Assembly: GCA_028641055.1 (NCBI GenBank)
Contig: CM054059.1
Span: 438,621,095 to 438,685,094 of the forward strand
Length of the DNA: 64,000 nucleotides
From: Alopecurus myosuroides
Taxonomy: Eukaryota > Streptophyta > Magnoliopsida > Poales > Poaceae
Direction: 5' to 3'
Positions 22,841 through 37,043 of the stretch are shown here, piece by piece (positions within the stretch are counted from its first letter, which is position 1; each line of letters starts with the position of its first letter). The notes beneath the pieces were generated by a model. It was not told the origin of the DNA. It was given only the letters and a program-made list of their open reading frames with translations, and made no database searches. The position numbers and the translations under genes are program-made.

Positions 22841-23316
22841 GACGACACCACTAACAAGGGATTGCGCCCTCGCAATCCATCTCCTAACCCGGGAGGGGAA
22901 AGAAGTTCAACTATCGATTCTTTATGCTTCCAGCTGATCTCCTCGACACCACTAACAAGGGATTCTTGCTCGGAGTGACGACGATGTTCTTCCAGCAGTA
23001 ATCTTCCGATGATCAAACCTATTAGATTAAAGGCTCAGAAAACGTCCACCCACGTAGGATCCTAACACTTTGAAAGATTGAGTACGAGAGTAGACTCCAA
23101 AAAAAATGAGATAGAAGGAGAAGTAGAATAGAGATAAGCAGAAAACAAGAATCCTATTGAGATGTTTTCCAAAATAGTTTAGCAGAAATAGTTTTTGACA
23201 CTCTAGAAACAACGACCGTTAGCGAGGTTAACCTACAGGCTTTGCGGACCCGTTGCTTCGATAACCATTCGTATCGAAACAATCTCGGGAATCGGAACCA
23301 AGGCTCTGATACCATT
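22841..23316 (-). mobile_element. Family B interior I1 (476 bp)
   Basis: Homologous to the family A interior. The primer site complement GGCTCTGATACCA is at 23302-23314 and the palindrome GGATTGCGCCCTCGCAATCC at 22859-22878. No coding sequence. No clear polypurine tract adjoins the LTR at 22840; the nearest purine-rich minus-strand stretch is about 30 bp away. Confidence 0.9.
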
Positions 23317-26300
23317 TGTGACGCCCCGATATCGGGCACTATGCAGATTTCAGCATTCCCGCCAAAATCCACATAATAACCGATTCCAGATTGCCACTTG
23401 TGATAACATTACAACAGTTCCCGAATAATCCACAACAACAGAAAAGATATATACAAGATGACTCAAACGAGTCAGGGATACAACTGATACAATACAAAGA
23501 TCCAACTAACAGCGGAAGAAACAACATAGTGTCCGACTACGGACAAGATGCAAATTGGACTAAGAGTCCTGAAGATAACCGAGAGCGTCCAATCCCTGCC
23601 CAGGCCAAGCCGGAGGGATTCCCAAGCTAACGTCGTCAGACTTCAAACCTGTTGACTGCAATGTTGAATATGCAGCCACGAAAAAGGATTCGTGGGTCAG
23701 TACGGTTAAGTACTGGCAAGTGGATAAACCATACTCACAAGATACCGGCGTAGCCAGTCATCACAAGATACAAATACTTTGGGATCAACGGAAAGGAAGG
23801 GATTATTGCAAGTAAGCGGCAGCGGGCTGCACCAACCGACTACAGAGACTCACTACAACATCCGGCTAAAAGAGGGGGATAAGATAGCGTATCGTAACCA
23901 ACTACCACTACTCACCAAACAATACCCATCCAATGTCACCCCCTACTAAGGAAGCAACCCAAGGATAACTCACACTGTTGGATTAATGATGGATCAAGTT
24001 ATTGTGTCAATAAGACTATTACTAGTCAAGTTATTATCATTAGGTGTAAGTTGTCTGAGTACTTGTTAGCCAGTACTTTCACCAAGTAATCCATAACCGC
24101 GGAAAACACGGCTTCTCGAGAAGATTTATCCCTGCAGGGTGTGCTCCAGTACCCGTACACACTCAAGCCACCAACTAAAACTCAGGTTGGCTTGACACGA
24201 CCCAAACCGTCTCTACAACCCATCCTAGGAGCCACGGAGCTATAAGGTCCCAGCCACGCAGCCGAATACTCAGCGCATGTGTGCAAAACTCCCGCAGGAC
24301 ACAACACCCCGGCACTACAGGCCTCGCCCTATATGCATCATCATCATCATCAGTAACCATGGGGGATCCACCCATTATGCAAGGAGCAAATGGAACACCC
24401 GAACTAAGTGTGGCTCTTCGGACAAGCTGCAGATCAGGTCTAAGTCGAGTGGGGTCCCATCCTACCTCCCGGATGCGGTGAGCACGCTCATCATGGATCA
24501 GTAGACAAGACTCTTTTCCTAATTAAGTTCGACACTAGCAGGCCTCAAAACCCTAACCCGGGCCTCCTGCCGGTGCCTTATCATCAAATTATTATTACCC
24601 CAGACATTAACATGTTGTTGATTGAATGGAAACCCAACTATCAATTAAGCAGGTGATATGAAAGGAACAACAAGACTTGAGCGCAAACAACACTAAGCAT
24701 GCAACTACGACACGGGGGCCAACAGGGTAAACAAACAACAGTTAATAGGAAGTGGCAGGAAAGGCTATATCATGGCTGCAAGGTAAACATATAATAGGAT
24801 CGAGACACAAGCATCGAACCAACAGGCTAGAATAAGAACAACGGAAAGAATCGGTAACAAGTGATGAAAGGCAGCCATTTGGCAGCAAGTGAGTATACTT
24901 GCCTAGAATCCAGCAAGTAGAGGTAGCAGAACTTGTCGTAGCTCACATCATCTCAACGTCCTATCCGGGAAGAAGCAACGAACCTCGAACAAACACCGGA
25001 TGCAACAATTACTACTACGGCAAAAGATCCAGCATGATCCTATTTAATATGCATGACATGGCAAGATGCATGAGAGGAAACAACTTAAGCAATTTAATCG
25101 GAACCGGAGTCCGGAGAAATAGGAATTGGTTCAAGTTGTTTAGCTAACCATCAATATTAAATGTTGATTAACAGGTTTAAACAAGGTAGAGGTGATCTAT
25201 TCAATATTGAATGGAATAGGGCAACAATTGAATTAAATACCCCAACACATTCCATATTTATTTATTAGGTGAACATACATAACACTACTACAAATGCAAC
25301 ATGCAAGGTGCAAACATGAACATGGATGGCATGAACAGATTAAGTGCATTTTTCTGGTATGAAAACATATTTTATTGGTTGGATTTGGAATTAAAATGAG
25401 CAAGTTATCAAATTAGCAATTTTAAATGCATTAATTAAGAAATAGTTGTTTTCAGCAATTTAATTTATTTGAGACAGAAAACAAAATTGATATTTGCAAA
25501 GTTTAGAGAATTTTGATTGGAAAACATATTTTACTTTTAAAATTTGGAGTTAAAATGAATTAGTTATGATTTATGCAATTAAATCAATTTCAATTGAGCC
25601 GGAAGCCCAACATTTAATTTAGGAGGTTCACGTTATTTATTTACCCATCAAGATTAAATGTTGTTTAACATGGCGAGATAATATAAAGATGAGCTAGGCA
25701 ATTTTAAATGGAACCGGAACAATATTTAATTATTCCAACTCATTCCATATTTAATTATTAGATGACATTACTATTACCCGCACCCACAAAATGCAATGCA
25801 AACATGATGCGATGACATTTTAAATATAGTTGATATGTTATAGAAAATAGGGCATATGTATAGGGGTTTTAGGGTTTGGGTTCGCATGTGTGGAGAGGAT
25901 CTTTGTGTTCGACGCCGGAAACAGGAGATCTTCGGGGCAACGCCGGTGCCTTCAGGACGTGGAGGAAGTAGACGAAGAAGAGGAAGTAGACGAAATCGTC
26001 GTAGCAGGGGAAGTAGACATTCCGTTGTCGATGTAGTCGAAGTCGAGGTCTTCGGGTCATATAGGAAGTAGTCGACGTAGGCGTGGTAGTGGAAGTAGTC
26101 GACGTTGTTGTAGTAGGGGAAGTAGTCGACGTTCAGAGGAAGTAGTCGTTCACGGGTCGGGGTGAACTTGGCGGTTCCACGTATCCGTCACATTCGACAT
26201 CGTCGGGGTTGATGGGGTTCACTGCGTCGGTGTACTTGTCGATGTCTCTCGGTCGGTCTCTCGTGGACACGCACGAAGGCGGCCACCACAACAAGTCCAA

Positions 26301-27577
26301 TGGCGGCGGTGTCGGTGTTCACGGTTCGTCGAGGAAGTAGACCTTGGCGATTCCATCGTCGAGGTTCACAACACGCACAAAGGCGGCCACACAAGGAGAA
26401 CACGGCGGGACGGGTACGGACGGCGGCGTAGATGTTCATGGGTTGATGACGTGCTTGTCGATGTACATGGTGATGCGGGCGCAGCTGTATCGAAGTGGAG
26501 GTCGGAGCTCGGAGCGGCGAGCATCGGTAGCCGAGGAGGACGGCGGTGAGGTGCTCGGTTGCGGGGCGGCAGTACCACGTCGGGGCGCAGCAGGGTTCCG
26601 TGTGCGTGCCGCCGGGAGGACAAGGGGCGACGGCGCCTGGAGGTGGGCAGCAGCCCTAGGGCTGCCGGCCCGTGGCTGCGAGGACGGGGCGGCTCGCCGG
26701 AGAGGAGCTAGGAGGAGGTCGTGGCGGCGCCGGCCGCGCCGGGAGGGAGCTGTGGCGGCGCCGGCCGTCCTCGGCCGGAATGGAGGGAACGGCGGCGGGC
26801 GGCGGCCACGGGAGGAGGCGCAGGTGGCGGGAGCACGGGCCGGCGGCGGCCATGGTGGGGAGAGGACGAGCTCCGGCGGGGCGCCGGCAGTCCGCGGAGG
26901 AGGGGCGCTGCGAGAGGAGAGGGCGATGGGGAGGAGGGTGGCCGGAGGGAGGGACGAGGGGAGGAGGGCGACGGCCGGTGCTGTAGAGGAAGAGGGGGCG
27001 CCGGAAGGAGGGTGGCCGGAGGTGATGCTCGAGGGGGAGAGGGGAGGCCACGGCCGGTGAGGAGCAGAGGATGGAGGCGATGTAGCGAGCGGGGGGATCG
27101 AGGGGCTCGAGCTCGGGAGGGGTCGAGCGAGCGGAGAGAGGCGACGAGCGAGGGGAGAAACGAGCGATGCGTGCGTGCGTTTCGTGTCTGTGAGGTGGAG
27201 GGACCTAAACAGAAATAGGGGAAACGGCGGGGGGGGGGGGGGGTAAATGAGAGGGAGAGAAAATAGACTTAGGGTTTGGGGGGAGTTCGGTGGGGGGAGG
27301 GGCCGGCTGGGCCTATTTGGGCCGAGTTCGGCTAGGCTGCTGGGGTCGCTCTCTCTTTTTTTTCTCTTCTTTTTTTTTTTTTCCCAGCAAGTGTTTAGGC
27401 CAAGAAAAATAGCTTTAAACATCAAATAAATTTCTGTAAATTTTAGCAAACAAAATTTAATTAATTTCAGTTAGTGTGCAAGTTTTAAAATGCATGGTGA
27501 TGCCTTATGCAATGCGATGCAAAAAAAAGAAAAACGAGCAACAAATTCCAGTTGGGAAAAAATTCCCGGTCGTTACA
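23317..27577 (-). repeat. Family B LTR2 (4261 bp)
   Basis: TG...CA ends. Its inner start palindrome is CCCGATATCGGG, a perfect 12-mer, where the other copies have CCCGAGATCGGG. The minus strand of the GC-rich part stays open for 337 codons in this copy only. Confidence 0.9.
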
Positions 27578-28053
27578 GACGACACAACTAACAAGGGATT
27601 GCGCCCTCGCAATCCACCTCCTAACCCGGGAGGTGAAAGAAGTTCAACTATCGATTCTTTATGCTTCCAGCTGATCTCCTCGACACCACTAACAAGGGAT
27701 TCTTGCTCGGAGTGACGACGATGTTCTTCCACCAGTAATCTTCCGATGATCGAACCTATTAGGTTAAAGGCTCAGAAAACGTCCACCCACGTAGGATCCT
27801 AACACTTTGAAATATTGAGTACGAGAGTAGACTCCAAAACAAATGAGATAGAAGGAGAAGTAGAATAGAGATAAGGAGAAAACAAGAATCCTATTGAGAT
27901 GTTCTCCAAAATAGTTTAGCAGAAATAGTTTTTGACACTCTAGAAACAACGACCGTTAGCGAGGTTAACCTACAGGCTTTGCGGACCCGTTGCTTCGATA
28001 ACCATTCGTATCGAAACAATCTCGGAAATCGGAACCAAGGCTCTGATACCATT
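27578..28053 (-). mobile_element. Family B interior I2 (476 bp)
   Basis: As I1, with the primer site complement at 28039-28051 and a private change CACAACTAAC (others CACCACTAAC). Non-coding. Confidence 0.9.
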
Positions 28054-31000
28054 TGTGACGCCCCGAGATCGGGCACTATGCAGATTTCAGCATTCCCGCC
28101 AAAATCCACATAATAACCGATTCCAGATTGCCACTTGTGATAACATTACAACAGTTCACGAATAATCCACAACAACAGAAAAGATATATACAAGATGACT
28201 CAAACGAGTCAGGGATACAACTGATACAATACAAAGATCCAACTAACAGCGGAAGAAACAACATAGTGTCCGACTACGGACAAGATGCAAATTGGACTAA
28301 GAGTCCTGAAGATAACCGAGAGCGTCCAATCCCTGCCCAGGCCAAGCCGGAGGGATTCCCAAGCTAACGTCGTCAGACTTCAAACCTGTTGACTGCAATG
28401 TTGAATATGCAGCCACGAAAAAGGATTTGTGGGTCAGTACGGTTAAGTACTGGCAAGTGGATAAACCATACTCACAAGATACCGGCGTAGCCAGTCATCA
28501 CAAGATACAAATACTTTGGGATCAACGGAAAGGAAGGGATTATTGCAAGTAAGCGGCAGCGGGCTGCACCAACCGACTACAGAGACTCACTACAACATCC
28601 GGCTAAAAGAGGGGGATAAGATAGCGTATCGTAACCAACTACCACTACTCACCAAACAATACCCATCCAATGTCACCCCCTACTAAGGAAGCAACCCAAG
28701 GATAACTCACACTGTTGGATTAATGATGGATCAAGTTATTGTGTCAATAAGACTATTACTAGTCAAGTTATTATCATTAGGTGTAAGTTGTCTGAGTACT
28801 TGTTAGCCAGTACTTTCACCAAGTAATCCATAACCGCGGAAAACACGGCTTCTCGAGAAGATTTATCCCTGCAGGGTGTGCTCCAGTACCCGTACACACT
28901 CAAGCCACCAACTAAAACTCAGGTTGGCTTGACACGACCCAAACCGTCTCTACAACCCATCCTAGGAGCCACGGAGCTATAAGGTCCCAGCCACGCAGCC
29001 GAATACTCAGCGCAGGTGTGCAAAACTCCCGCAGGACACAACACCCCGGCACTACAGGCCTCGCCCTATATGCATCATCATCATCATCAGTAACCATAGG
29101 GGATCCACCCATTATGCAAGGAGCAAATGGAACACCCGAACTAAGTGTGGCTCTTCGGACAAGCTGCAGATCAGGTCTAAGTCGAGGGGGGTCGCATACT
29201 ACCTCCCAGATGCGGTGAGCACGCTCATCATGGATCAGTAGACAAGACTCTTTTCCTAATTAAGTTCGACACTAGCAGGCCTCAAAACCCTAACCCGGGC
29301 CTCCTACCGGTGCCTTATCATCAAATTATTATTACCCCAGACATTAACATGTTGTTGATTGAATGGAAACCCAACTATCAATTAAGCAGGTGATATGAAA
29401 GGAACAACAAGACTTGAGCGCAAACAACACTAAGCATGCAACTACGACACGGGGGCCAACAGGGTAAACAAACAACAGTTAATAGGAAGTGGCAGGAAAG
29501 GCTATATCATGGCTGCAAGGTAAACATATAATAGGATCGATACACAAGCATCGAACCAACATGCTAGAATAAGAACAACGGAAAGAATCGATAACAAGTG
29601 ATGAAAGGCAGCCATTTGGCAGCAAGTGAGTATACTTTCCTGGAATCCAGCAAGTAGAGGTAGCAGAACTTGTCGTAGCTCACATCATCTCAACGTCCTA
29701 TCCGGGAAGAAGCAACGAACCTCGAACAAACACCGGATGCAACAATTACTACTACGGCAAAAGATCCAGCATGATCCTATTTTATATGCATGACATGGCA
29801 AGATGCATGAGAGGAAACAACTTAAGCAATTTAATCGGAACCGGAGTCTGGAGAAATAGGAATTGGTTCAAGTTGTTTAGCTAACCATCAATATTAAATG
29901 TTGATTAACAGGTTTAAACAAGGTAGAGGTGATCTATTCAATATTAAATGGAATAGGGCAACAAATGAATTAAATACCCCAACACATTCCATATTTATTT
30001 ATTAGGTGAACATACATAACACTACTACAAATGCAACATGAAAGGTGCAAACATGAACATGGATGGCATGAACAGATTAAGTGCATTTTTCTGGTATGAA
30101 AACATATTTTATTGGTTGGATTTGGAATTAAAATGAGCAAGTTATCAAATTAGCAATTTTAAATGCATTAATTAAGAAATAGTTGTTTTCAGCAATTTAA
30201 TTTATTTGAGACAGAAAACAAAATTGATATTTGCAAAGTTTAGAGAATTTTGATTGGAAAATATATTTTACTTTTCAAATTTGGAGTTAAAATGAATTAG
30301 TTATGATTTATGCAATTAAATCAATTTCAATTGAGCCGGAAGCCCAACATTTAATTTAGGAGGTTCACGTTATTTATTTACCCATCAAGATTAAATGTTG
30401 TTTAACATGGCGAGATAATATAAAGATGAGCTAGGCAATTTTAAATGGAACCGGAACAATATTTAATTATTCCAACTCATTCCATATTTAATTATTAGGT
30501 GACATTACTATTACCCGCACCCACAAAATGCAATGCAAACATGATGCGATGACATTTTAAATATAGTTGATATGTTATAGAAAATAGGGCATATGTATAG
30601 GGGTTTTAGGGTTTGGGTTTGCATGTGTGGAGAGGATCTTTGTGTTCGACGCCGGAAAGAGGAGATCTTCGGGGCAACGCCGGTGCCTTCAGGACGTGGA
30701 GGAAGTAGACGAAGAAGAGGAAGTAGACGAAGTCGTCGTAGCAGGGGAAGTAGACATTCCGTTGTCGATGTAGTCGAAGTTGAGGTCTTCGGGTCATATA
30801 GGAAGTAGTCGACGTAGGCTTGGTAGTGGAAGTAGTCGACGTTGTTGTAGTAGGGGAAGTAGTCGACGTTCAGAGGAAGTAGTCGTTCACGGGTCGGGGT
30901 GAACTTGGCGGTTCCACGTATCCGTCACATTCGACATCGTCGGGGTTGATGGGGTTCACTGCGTCGGTGTACTTGTCGATGTCTCTCGGTCGGTCTCTCG

Positions 31001-32311
31001 TGGACACGCACGAAGGCGGCCACCACAACAAGTCCAACGGCGGCGGTGTCGGTGTTCACGGTTCGTCGAGGAAGTAGACCTTGGCGATTCCATCGTCGAG
31101 GTTCACAACACGCACAAAGGCGGCCACACAAGGAGAACACGGCGGGACGGGTACGGACGGCGGCGTAGATGTTCATGGGTTGATGACGTGCTTGTCGATG
31201 TACATGGTGATGCGGGCGCAGCTGTATCGAAGTGGAGGTCGGAGCTCGGAGCGGCGAGCATCGGCAGCCGAGGAGGACGGCGGTGAGGCGCTCGGTTGCG
31301 GGGCGGCAGTACCACGTCGGGGCGCAGCAGGGTTCCGTGTGCGTGCCGCCGGAAGGACAAGGGGCGACGGCGCCTGGAGGTGGGCAGCAGCCCTAGGGCT
31401 GCCGGCCCGTGGCTGCGAGGACGGGGCGGCTCGCCGGAGAGGAGCTAGGAGGAGGCCGTGGCGGCGCCGGCCGCGCCGGGAGGGAGCTGTGGCGGCGCCG
31501 GCCGCCCTCGGCCGGAATGGAGGGAAAGGCGGCGGGCGGCGGCCACGGGAGGAGGCGCAGGTGGCGGGAGCACGGGCCGGCGGCGGCCATGGCGGGGAGA
31601 GGAGGAGCTCCGGCGGGGCGCCGGCCGTCCGCGGGGGAGGGGCGCTGCGAGAGGAGAGGGCGATGGGGAGGAGGGTGGCCGGAGGTAGGGACGAGGGGAG
31701 GAGGGCGACGGCCGGTGCTGTAGAGGAAGAGGGGGCGCCGGAAGGAGGGTGGCCGGAGGTGATGCTCGAGGGGGAGAGGGGAGGCCACGGCCGGTGAGGA
31801 GCAGAGGATGGAGGCGACGTAGCGAGCGGGGGGATCGAGGGGCTCGAGCTCGGGAGGGGTCGAGCGAGCGGAGAGAGGCGACGAGCGAGGGGAGAAACGA
31901 GCGATGCGTGCGTGCGTTTCGTGTCTGTGAGGTGGAGGGACCTAAACAGAAATAGGGGAAACGGCGGGGGGGGGGGGGTAAATGAGAGGGAGAGAAAATA
32001 GACTTAGGGTTTGGGGGGAGTTCGGTGGGGGGAGGGGCCAGCTGGGCCTATTTGGGCGGAGTTCGGCTAGGCTGCTGGGGTCGCTCTTTTTTTTTTTTCT
32101 CTTCTTCTTTTTTTTCCCAGCAAGTGTTTAGGCCAAGAAAAATAGCTTTAAACATCAAATAAATTTCTGTAAATTTTAGCAAACAAAATTTAATTAATTT
32201 CAGTTAGTGTGCAAGTTTTAAAATGCATGGTGATGCCTTATGCAATGCGATGCAAAAAAAAAGAAAAACGAGCAACAAATTCCAGTTGGGAAAAAATTCC
32301 CGGTCGTTACA
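28054..32311 (-). repeat. Family B LTR3 (4258 bp)
   Basis: Shares with LTR4 alone several variants: AACCATAGGGG near 29093, CTCCTACCGG near 29303, ACTTTCCTGG near 29633, GAGTCTGG near 29846 and ACAAATGAATT near 29961. This marks LTR3 and LTR4 as the youngest pair. Confidence 0.9.
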
Positions 32312-32787
32312 GACGACACCACTAACAAGGGATTGCGCCCTCGCAATCCACCTCCTAACCCGGGAGGTGAAAGAAGTTCAACTATCGATTCTTTATGCTT
32401 CCAGCTGATCTCCTCGACACCACTAACAAGGGATTCTTGCTCGGAGTGACGACGATGTTCTTCCACCAGTAATCTTCCGATGATCGAACTTATTAGGTTA
32501 AAGGCTCAGAAAACGTCCACCCACGTAGGATCCTAACACTTTGAAAGATTGAGTACGAGAGTAGACTCCAAAACAAATGAGATAGAAGGAGAAGTAGAAT
32601 AGAGATAAGGAGAAAACAAGAATCCTATTGAGATGTTCTCCAAAATAGTTTAGCATAAATAGTTTTTGACACTCTAGAAACAACGACCGTTAGCGAGGTT
32701 AACCTACAGGCTTTGCGGACCCGCTGCTTCGATAACCATTCGTATCGAAACAATCTCGGGAATCGGAACCAAGGCTCTGATACCATT
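32312..32787 (-). mobile_element. Family B interior I3 (476 bp)
   Basis: Primer site complement at 32773-32785. Shares with I4 alone GAACTTATTAGG, TTTAGCATAAATAG and GACCCGCTGCTT, where I1 and I2 have GAACCTATTAG or similar, AGCAGAAATAG and CCCGTTGCTT. Non-coding. Confidence 0.9.
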
Positions 32788-35700
32788 TGTGACGCCCCGA
32801 GATCGGGCACTATGCAGATTTCAGCATTCCCGCCAAAATCCACATAATAACCGATTCCAGATTGCCACTTGTGATAACATTACAACAGTTCACGAATAAT
32901 CCACAACAACAGAAAAGATATATACAAGATGACTCAAACGAGTCAGGGATACAACTGATACAATACAAAGATCCAACTAACAGCGGAAGAAACAACATAG
33001 TGTCCGACTACGGACAAGATGCAAATTGGACTAAGAGTCCTGAAGATAACCGAGAGCGTCCAATCCCTGCCCAGGCCAAGCCGGAGGGATTCCCAAGCTA
33101 ACGTCGTCAGACTTCAAACCTGTTGACTGCAATGTTGAATATGCAGCCACGAAAAAGGATTTGTGGGTCAGTACGGTTAAGTACTGGCAAGTGGATAAAC
33201 CATACTCACAAGATACCGGGGTAGCCAGTCATCACAAGATACAAATACTTTGGGATCAACGGAAAGGAAGGGATTATTGCAAGTAAGCGGCAGCGGGCTG
33301 CACCAACCGACTACAGTGACTCACTACAACATCCGGCTAAAAGAGGGGGATAAGATAGCGTATCGTAACCAACTACCACTACTCACCAAACAATACCCAT
33401 CCAATGTCACCCCCTACTAAGGAAGCAACCCAAGGATAACTCACACTGTTGGATTAATGATGGATCAAGTTATTGTGTCAATAAGACTATTACTAGTCAA
33501 GTTATTATCATTAGGTGTAAGTTGTCTGAGTACTTGTTAGCCAGTACTTTCACCAAGTAATCCATAACCGCGGAAAACACGGCTTCTCGAGAAGATTTAT
33601 CCCTGCAGGGTGTGCTCCAGTACCCGTACACACTCAAGCCACCAACTAAAACTCAGGTTGGCTTGACACGACCCAAACCGTCTCTACAACCCATCCTAGG
33701 AGCCACGGAGCTATAAGGTCCCAGCCACGCAGCCGAATACTCAGCGCAGGTGTGCAAAACTCCCGCAGGACACAACACCCCGGCACTACAGGCCTCGCCC
33801 TATATGCATCATCATCATCATCAGTAACCATAGGGGATCCACCCATTATGCAAGGAGCAAATGGAACACCCGAACTAAGTGTGGCTCTTCGGACAAGCTG
33901 CAGATCAGGTCTAAGTCGAGGGGGGTCGCATACTACCTCCCGGATGCGGTGAGCACGCTCATCATGGATCAGTAGACAAGACTCTTTTCCTAATTAAGTT
34001 CGACACTAGCAGGCCTCAAAACCCTTACCCGGGCCTCCTACCGGTGCCTTATCATCAAATTATTATTACCCCAGACATTAACATGTTGTTGATTGAATGG
34101 AAACCCAACTATCAATTAAGCAGGTGATATGAAAGGAACAACAAGACTTGAGCGCAAACAACACTAAGCATGCAACTACGACACGGGGGCCAACAGGGTA
34201 AACAAACAACAGTTAATAGGAAGTGGCAGGAAAGGCTATATCATGGCTGCAAGGTAAACATATAATAGGATCGATACAGAAGCATCGAACCAACAGGCTA
34301 GAATAAGAACAACGGAAAGAATCGATAACAAGTGATGAAAGGCAGCCATTTTGCAGCAAGTGAGTATACTTTCCTGGAATCCAGCAAGTAGAGGTAGCAG
34401 AACTTGTCGTAGCTCACATCATCTCAACGTCCTATCCGGGAAGAAGCAACGAACCTCGAACAAACACCGGATGCAACAATTACTACTACGGCAAAAGATC
34501 CAGCATGATCCTATTTTATATGCATGACATGGCAAGATGCATGAGAGGAAACAACTTAAGCAATTTAATCGGAACCGGAGTCTGGAGAAATAGGAATTGG
34601 TTCAAGTTGTTTAGCTAACCATCAATATTAAATGTTGATTAACAGGTTTAAACAAGGTAGAGGTGATCTATTCAATATTAAATGGAATAGGGCAACAAAT
34701 GAATTAAATACCCCAACACATTCCATATTTATTTATTAGGTGAACATACATAACACTACTACAAATGCAAAATGAAAGGTGAAAACATGAACATGGATGG
34801 CATGAACAGATTAAGTGCATTTTTCTGGTATGAAAACATATTTTATTGGTTGGATTTCGAATTAAAATGAGCAAGTTATCAAATTACCAATTTTAAATGC
34901 ATTAATTAAGAAATAGTTGTTTTCAGCAATTTAATTTATTTGAGACAGAAAACAAAATTGATATTTGCAAAGTTTAGAGAATTTTGATTGGAAAATATAT
35001 TTTACTTTTCAAATTTGGAGTTAAAATGAATTAGTTATGATTTATGCAATTAAATCAATTTCAATTGAGCCGGAAGCCCAACATTTAATTTAGGAGGTTC
35101 ACGTTATTTATTTACCCATCAAGATTAAATGTTGTTTAACATGGCGAGATAATATAAAGATGAGCTAGGCAATTTTAAATGGAACCGGAACAATATTTAA
35201 TTATTCCAACTCATTCCATATTTAATTATTAGGTGACATTACTATTACCCGCACCCACAAAATGCAATGCAAACATGATGCGATGACATTTTAAATATAG
35301 TTGATATGTTATAGAAAATAGGGCATATGTATTGGGGTTTTAGGGTTTGGGTTTGCATGTGTGGAGAGGATCTTTGTGTTCGACGCCGGAAAGAGGAGAT
35401 CTTCGGGGCAACGCCGGTGCCTTCAGAACGTGGAGGAAGTAGACGAAGAAGAGGAAGTAGACGAAGTCGTCGTAGCAGGGGAAGTAGACATTCCGTTGTC
35501 GATGTAGTCGAAGTCGAGGTCTTCGGGTCATATAGGAAGTAGTCGACGTAGGCTTGGTAGTGGAAGTAGTCGACGTTGTTGTAGTAGGGGAAGTAGTCGA
35601 CGTTCAGAGGAAGTAGTCGTTCACGGGTCGGGGTGAACTTGGCGGTTCCACGTATCCGTCACATTCGACATCGTCGGGGTTGATGGGGTTCACTGCGTCG

Positions 35701-37043
35701 GTGTACTTGTCGATGTCTCTCGGTCGGTCTCTCGTGGACACGCACGAAGGCGGCCACCACAACAAGTCCAACGGCGGCGGTGTCGGTGTTCACGGTTCGT
35801 CGAGGAAGTAGACCTTGGCGATTCCATCGTCGAGGTTCACAACACGCACAAAGGCGGCCACACAAGGAGAACACGGCGGGACGGGTACGGACGGCGGCGT
35901 AGATGTTCATGGGTTGATGACGTGCTTGTCGATGTACATGGTGATGCGGGCGCAGCTGTATCGAAGTGGAGGTCGGAGCTCGGAGCGGCGAGCATCGGCA
36001 GCCGAGGAGGACGGCGGTGAGGCGCTCGGTTGCGGGGCGGCAGTACCACGTCGGGGCGCAGCAGGGTTCCGTGTGCGTGCCGCCGGGAGGACAAGGGGCG
36101 ACGGCGCCTGGAGGTGGGCAGCAGCCCTAGGCCTGCCGGCCCGTGGCTGCGAGGACGGGGCGGCTCGCCGGAGAGGAGCTAGGAGGAGGCCGTGGCGGCG
36201 CCGGCCGCGCCGGGAGGGAGCTGTGGCGGCGCCGGCCGCCCTCGGCCGGAATGGAGGGAACGGCGGCGGGCGGCGGCCACGGGAGGAGGCGCAGGTGGCG
36301 GGAGCACGGGCCGGCGGCGGCCATGGCGGGGAGAGGAGGAGCTCCGGCGGGGCGCCGGCCGTCCGCGGGGGAGGGGCGCTGCGAGAGGAGAGGGCGATGG
36401 GGAGGAGGGTGGCCGGAGGTAGGGACGAGGGGAGGAGGGCGACGGCCGGTGCTGTAGAGGAAGAGGGGGCGCCGGAAGGAGGGTGGCCGGAGGTGATGCT
36501 CGAGGGGGAGAGGGGAGGCCACGGCCGGTGAGGAGCAGAGGATGGAGGCGACGTAGCGAGCGGGGGGATCGAGGGGCTCGAGCTCGGGAGGGGTCGAGCG
36601 AGCGGAGAGAGGCGACGAGCGAGGGGAGAAACGAGCGATGCGTGCGTGCGTTTCGTGTCTGTGAGGTGGAGGGACCTAAACAGAAATAGGGGAAACGGCG
36701 GGGGGGGGGGTAAATGAGAGGGAGAGAAAATAGACTTAGGGTTTGGGGGGAGTTCGGTGGGGGGAGGGGCCGGCTGGGCCTATTTGGGCCGAGTTCGGCT
36801 AGGCTGCTGGGGTCGCTCTCTCTTTTTTTTTCTCTTCTTTTTTTTTTTCCCAGCAAGTGTTTAGGCCAAGAAAAATAGCTTTAAACATCAAATAAATTTC
36901 TGTAAATTTTAGCAAACAAAATTTAATTAATTTCAGTTAGTGTGCAAGTTTTAAAATGCATGGTGATGCCTTATGCAATGCGATGCAAAAAAAAGAAAAA
37001 CGAGCAACAAATTCCAGTTGGGAAAAAATTCCCGGTCGTTACA
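32788..37043 (-). repeat. Family B LTR4 (4256 bp)
   Basis: Carries the LTR3/LTR4-specific variants and the shortest G-run of the five copies (10 Gs near 36701). Confidence 0.9.

Noticed and set aside
26436..27449. 337-residue minus-strand Pro/Ser/Arg-rich frame in LTR2
   Set aside because: Interrupted in the other four LTRs, low complexity, no motif. A composition effect.
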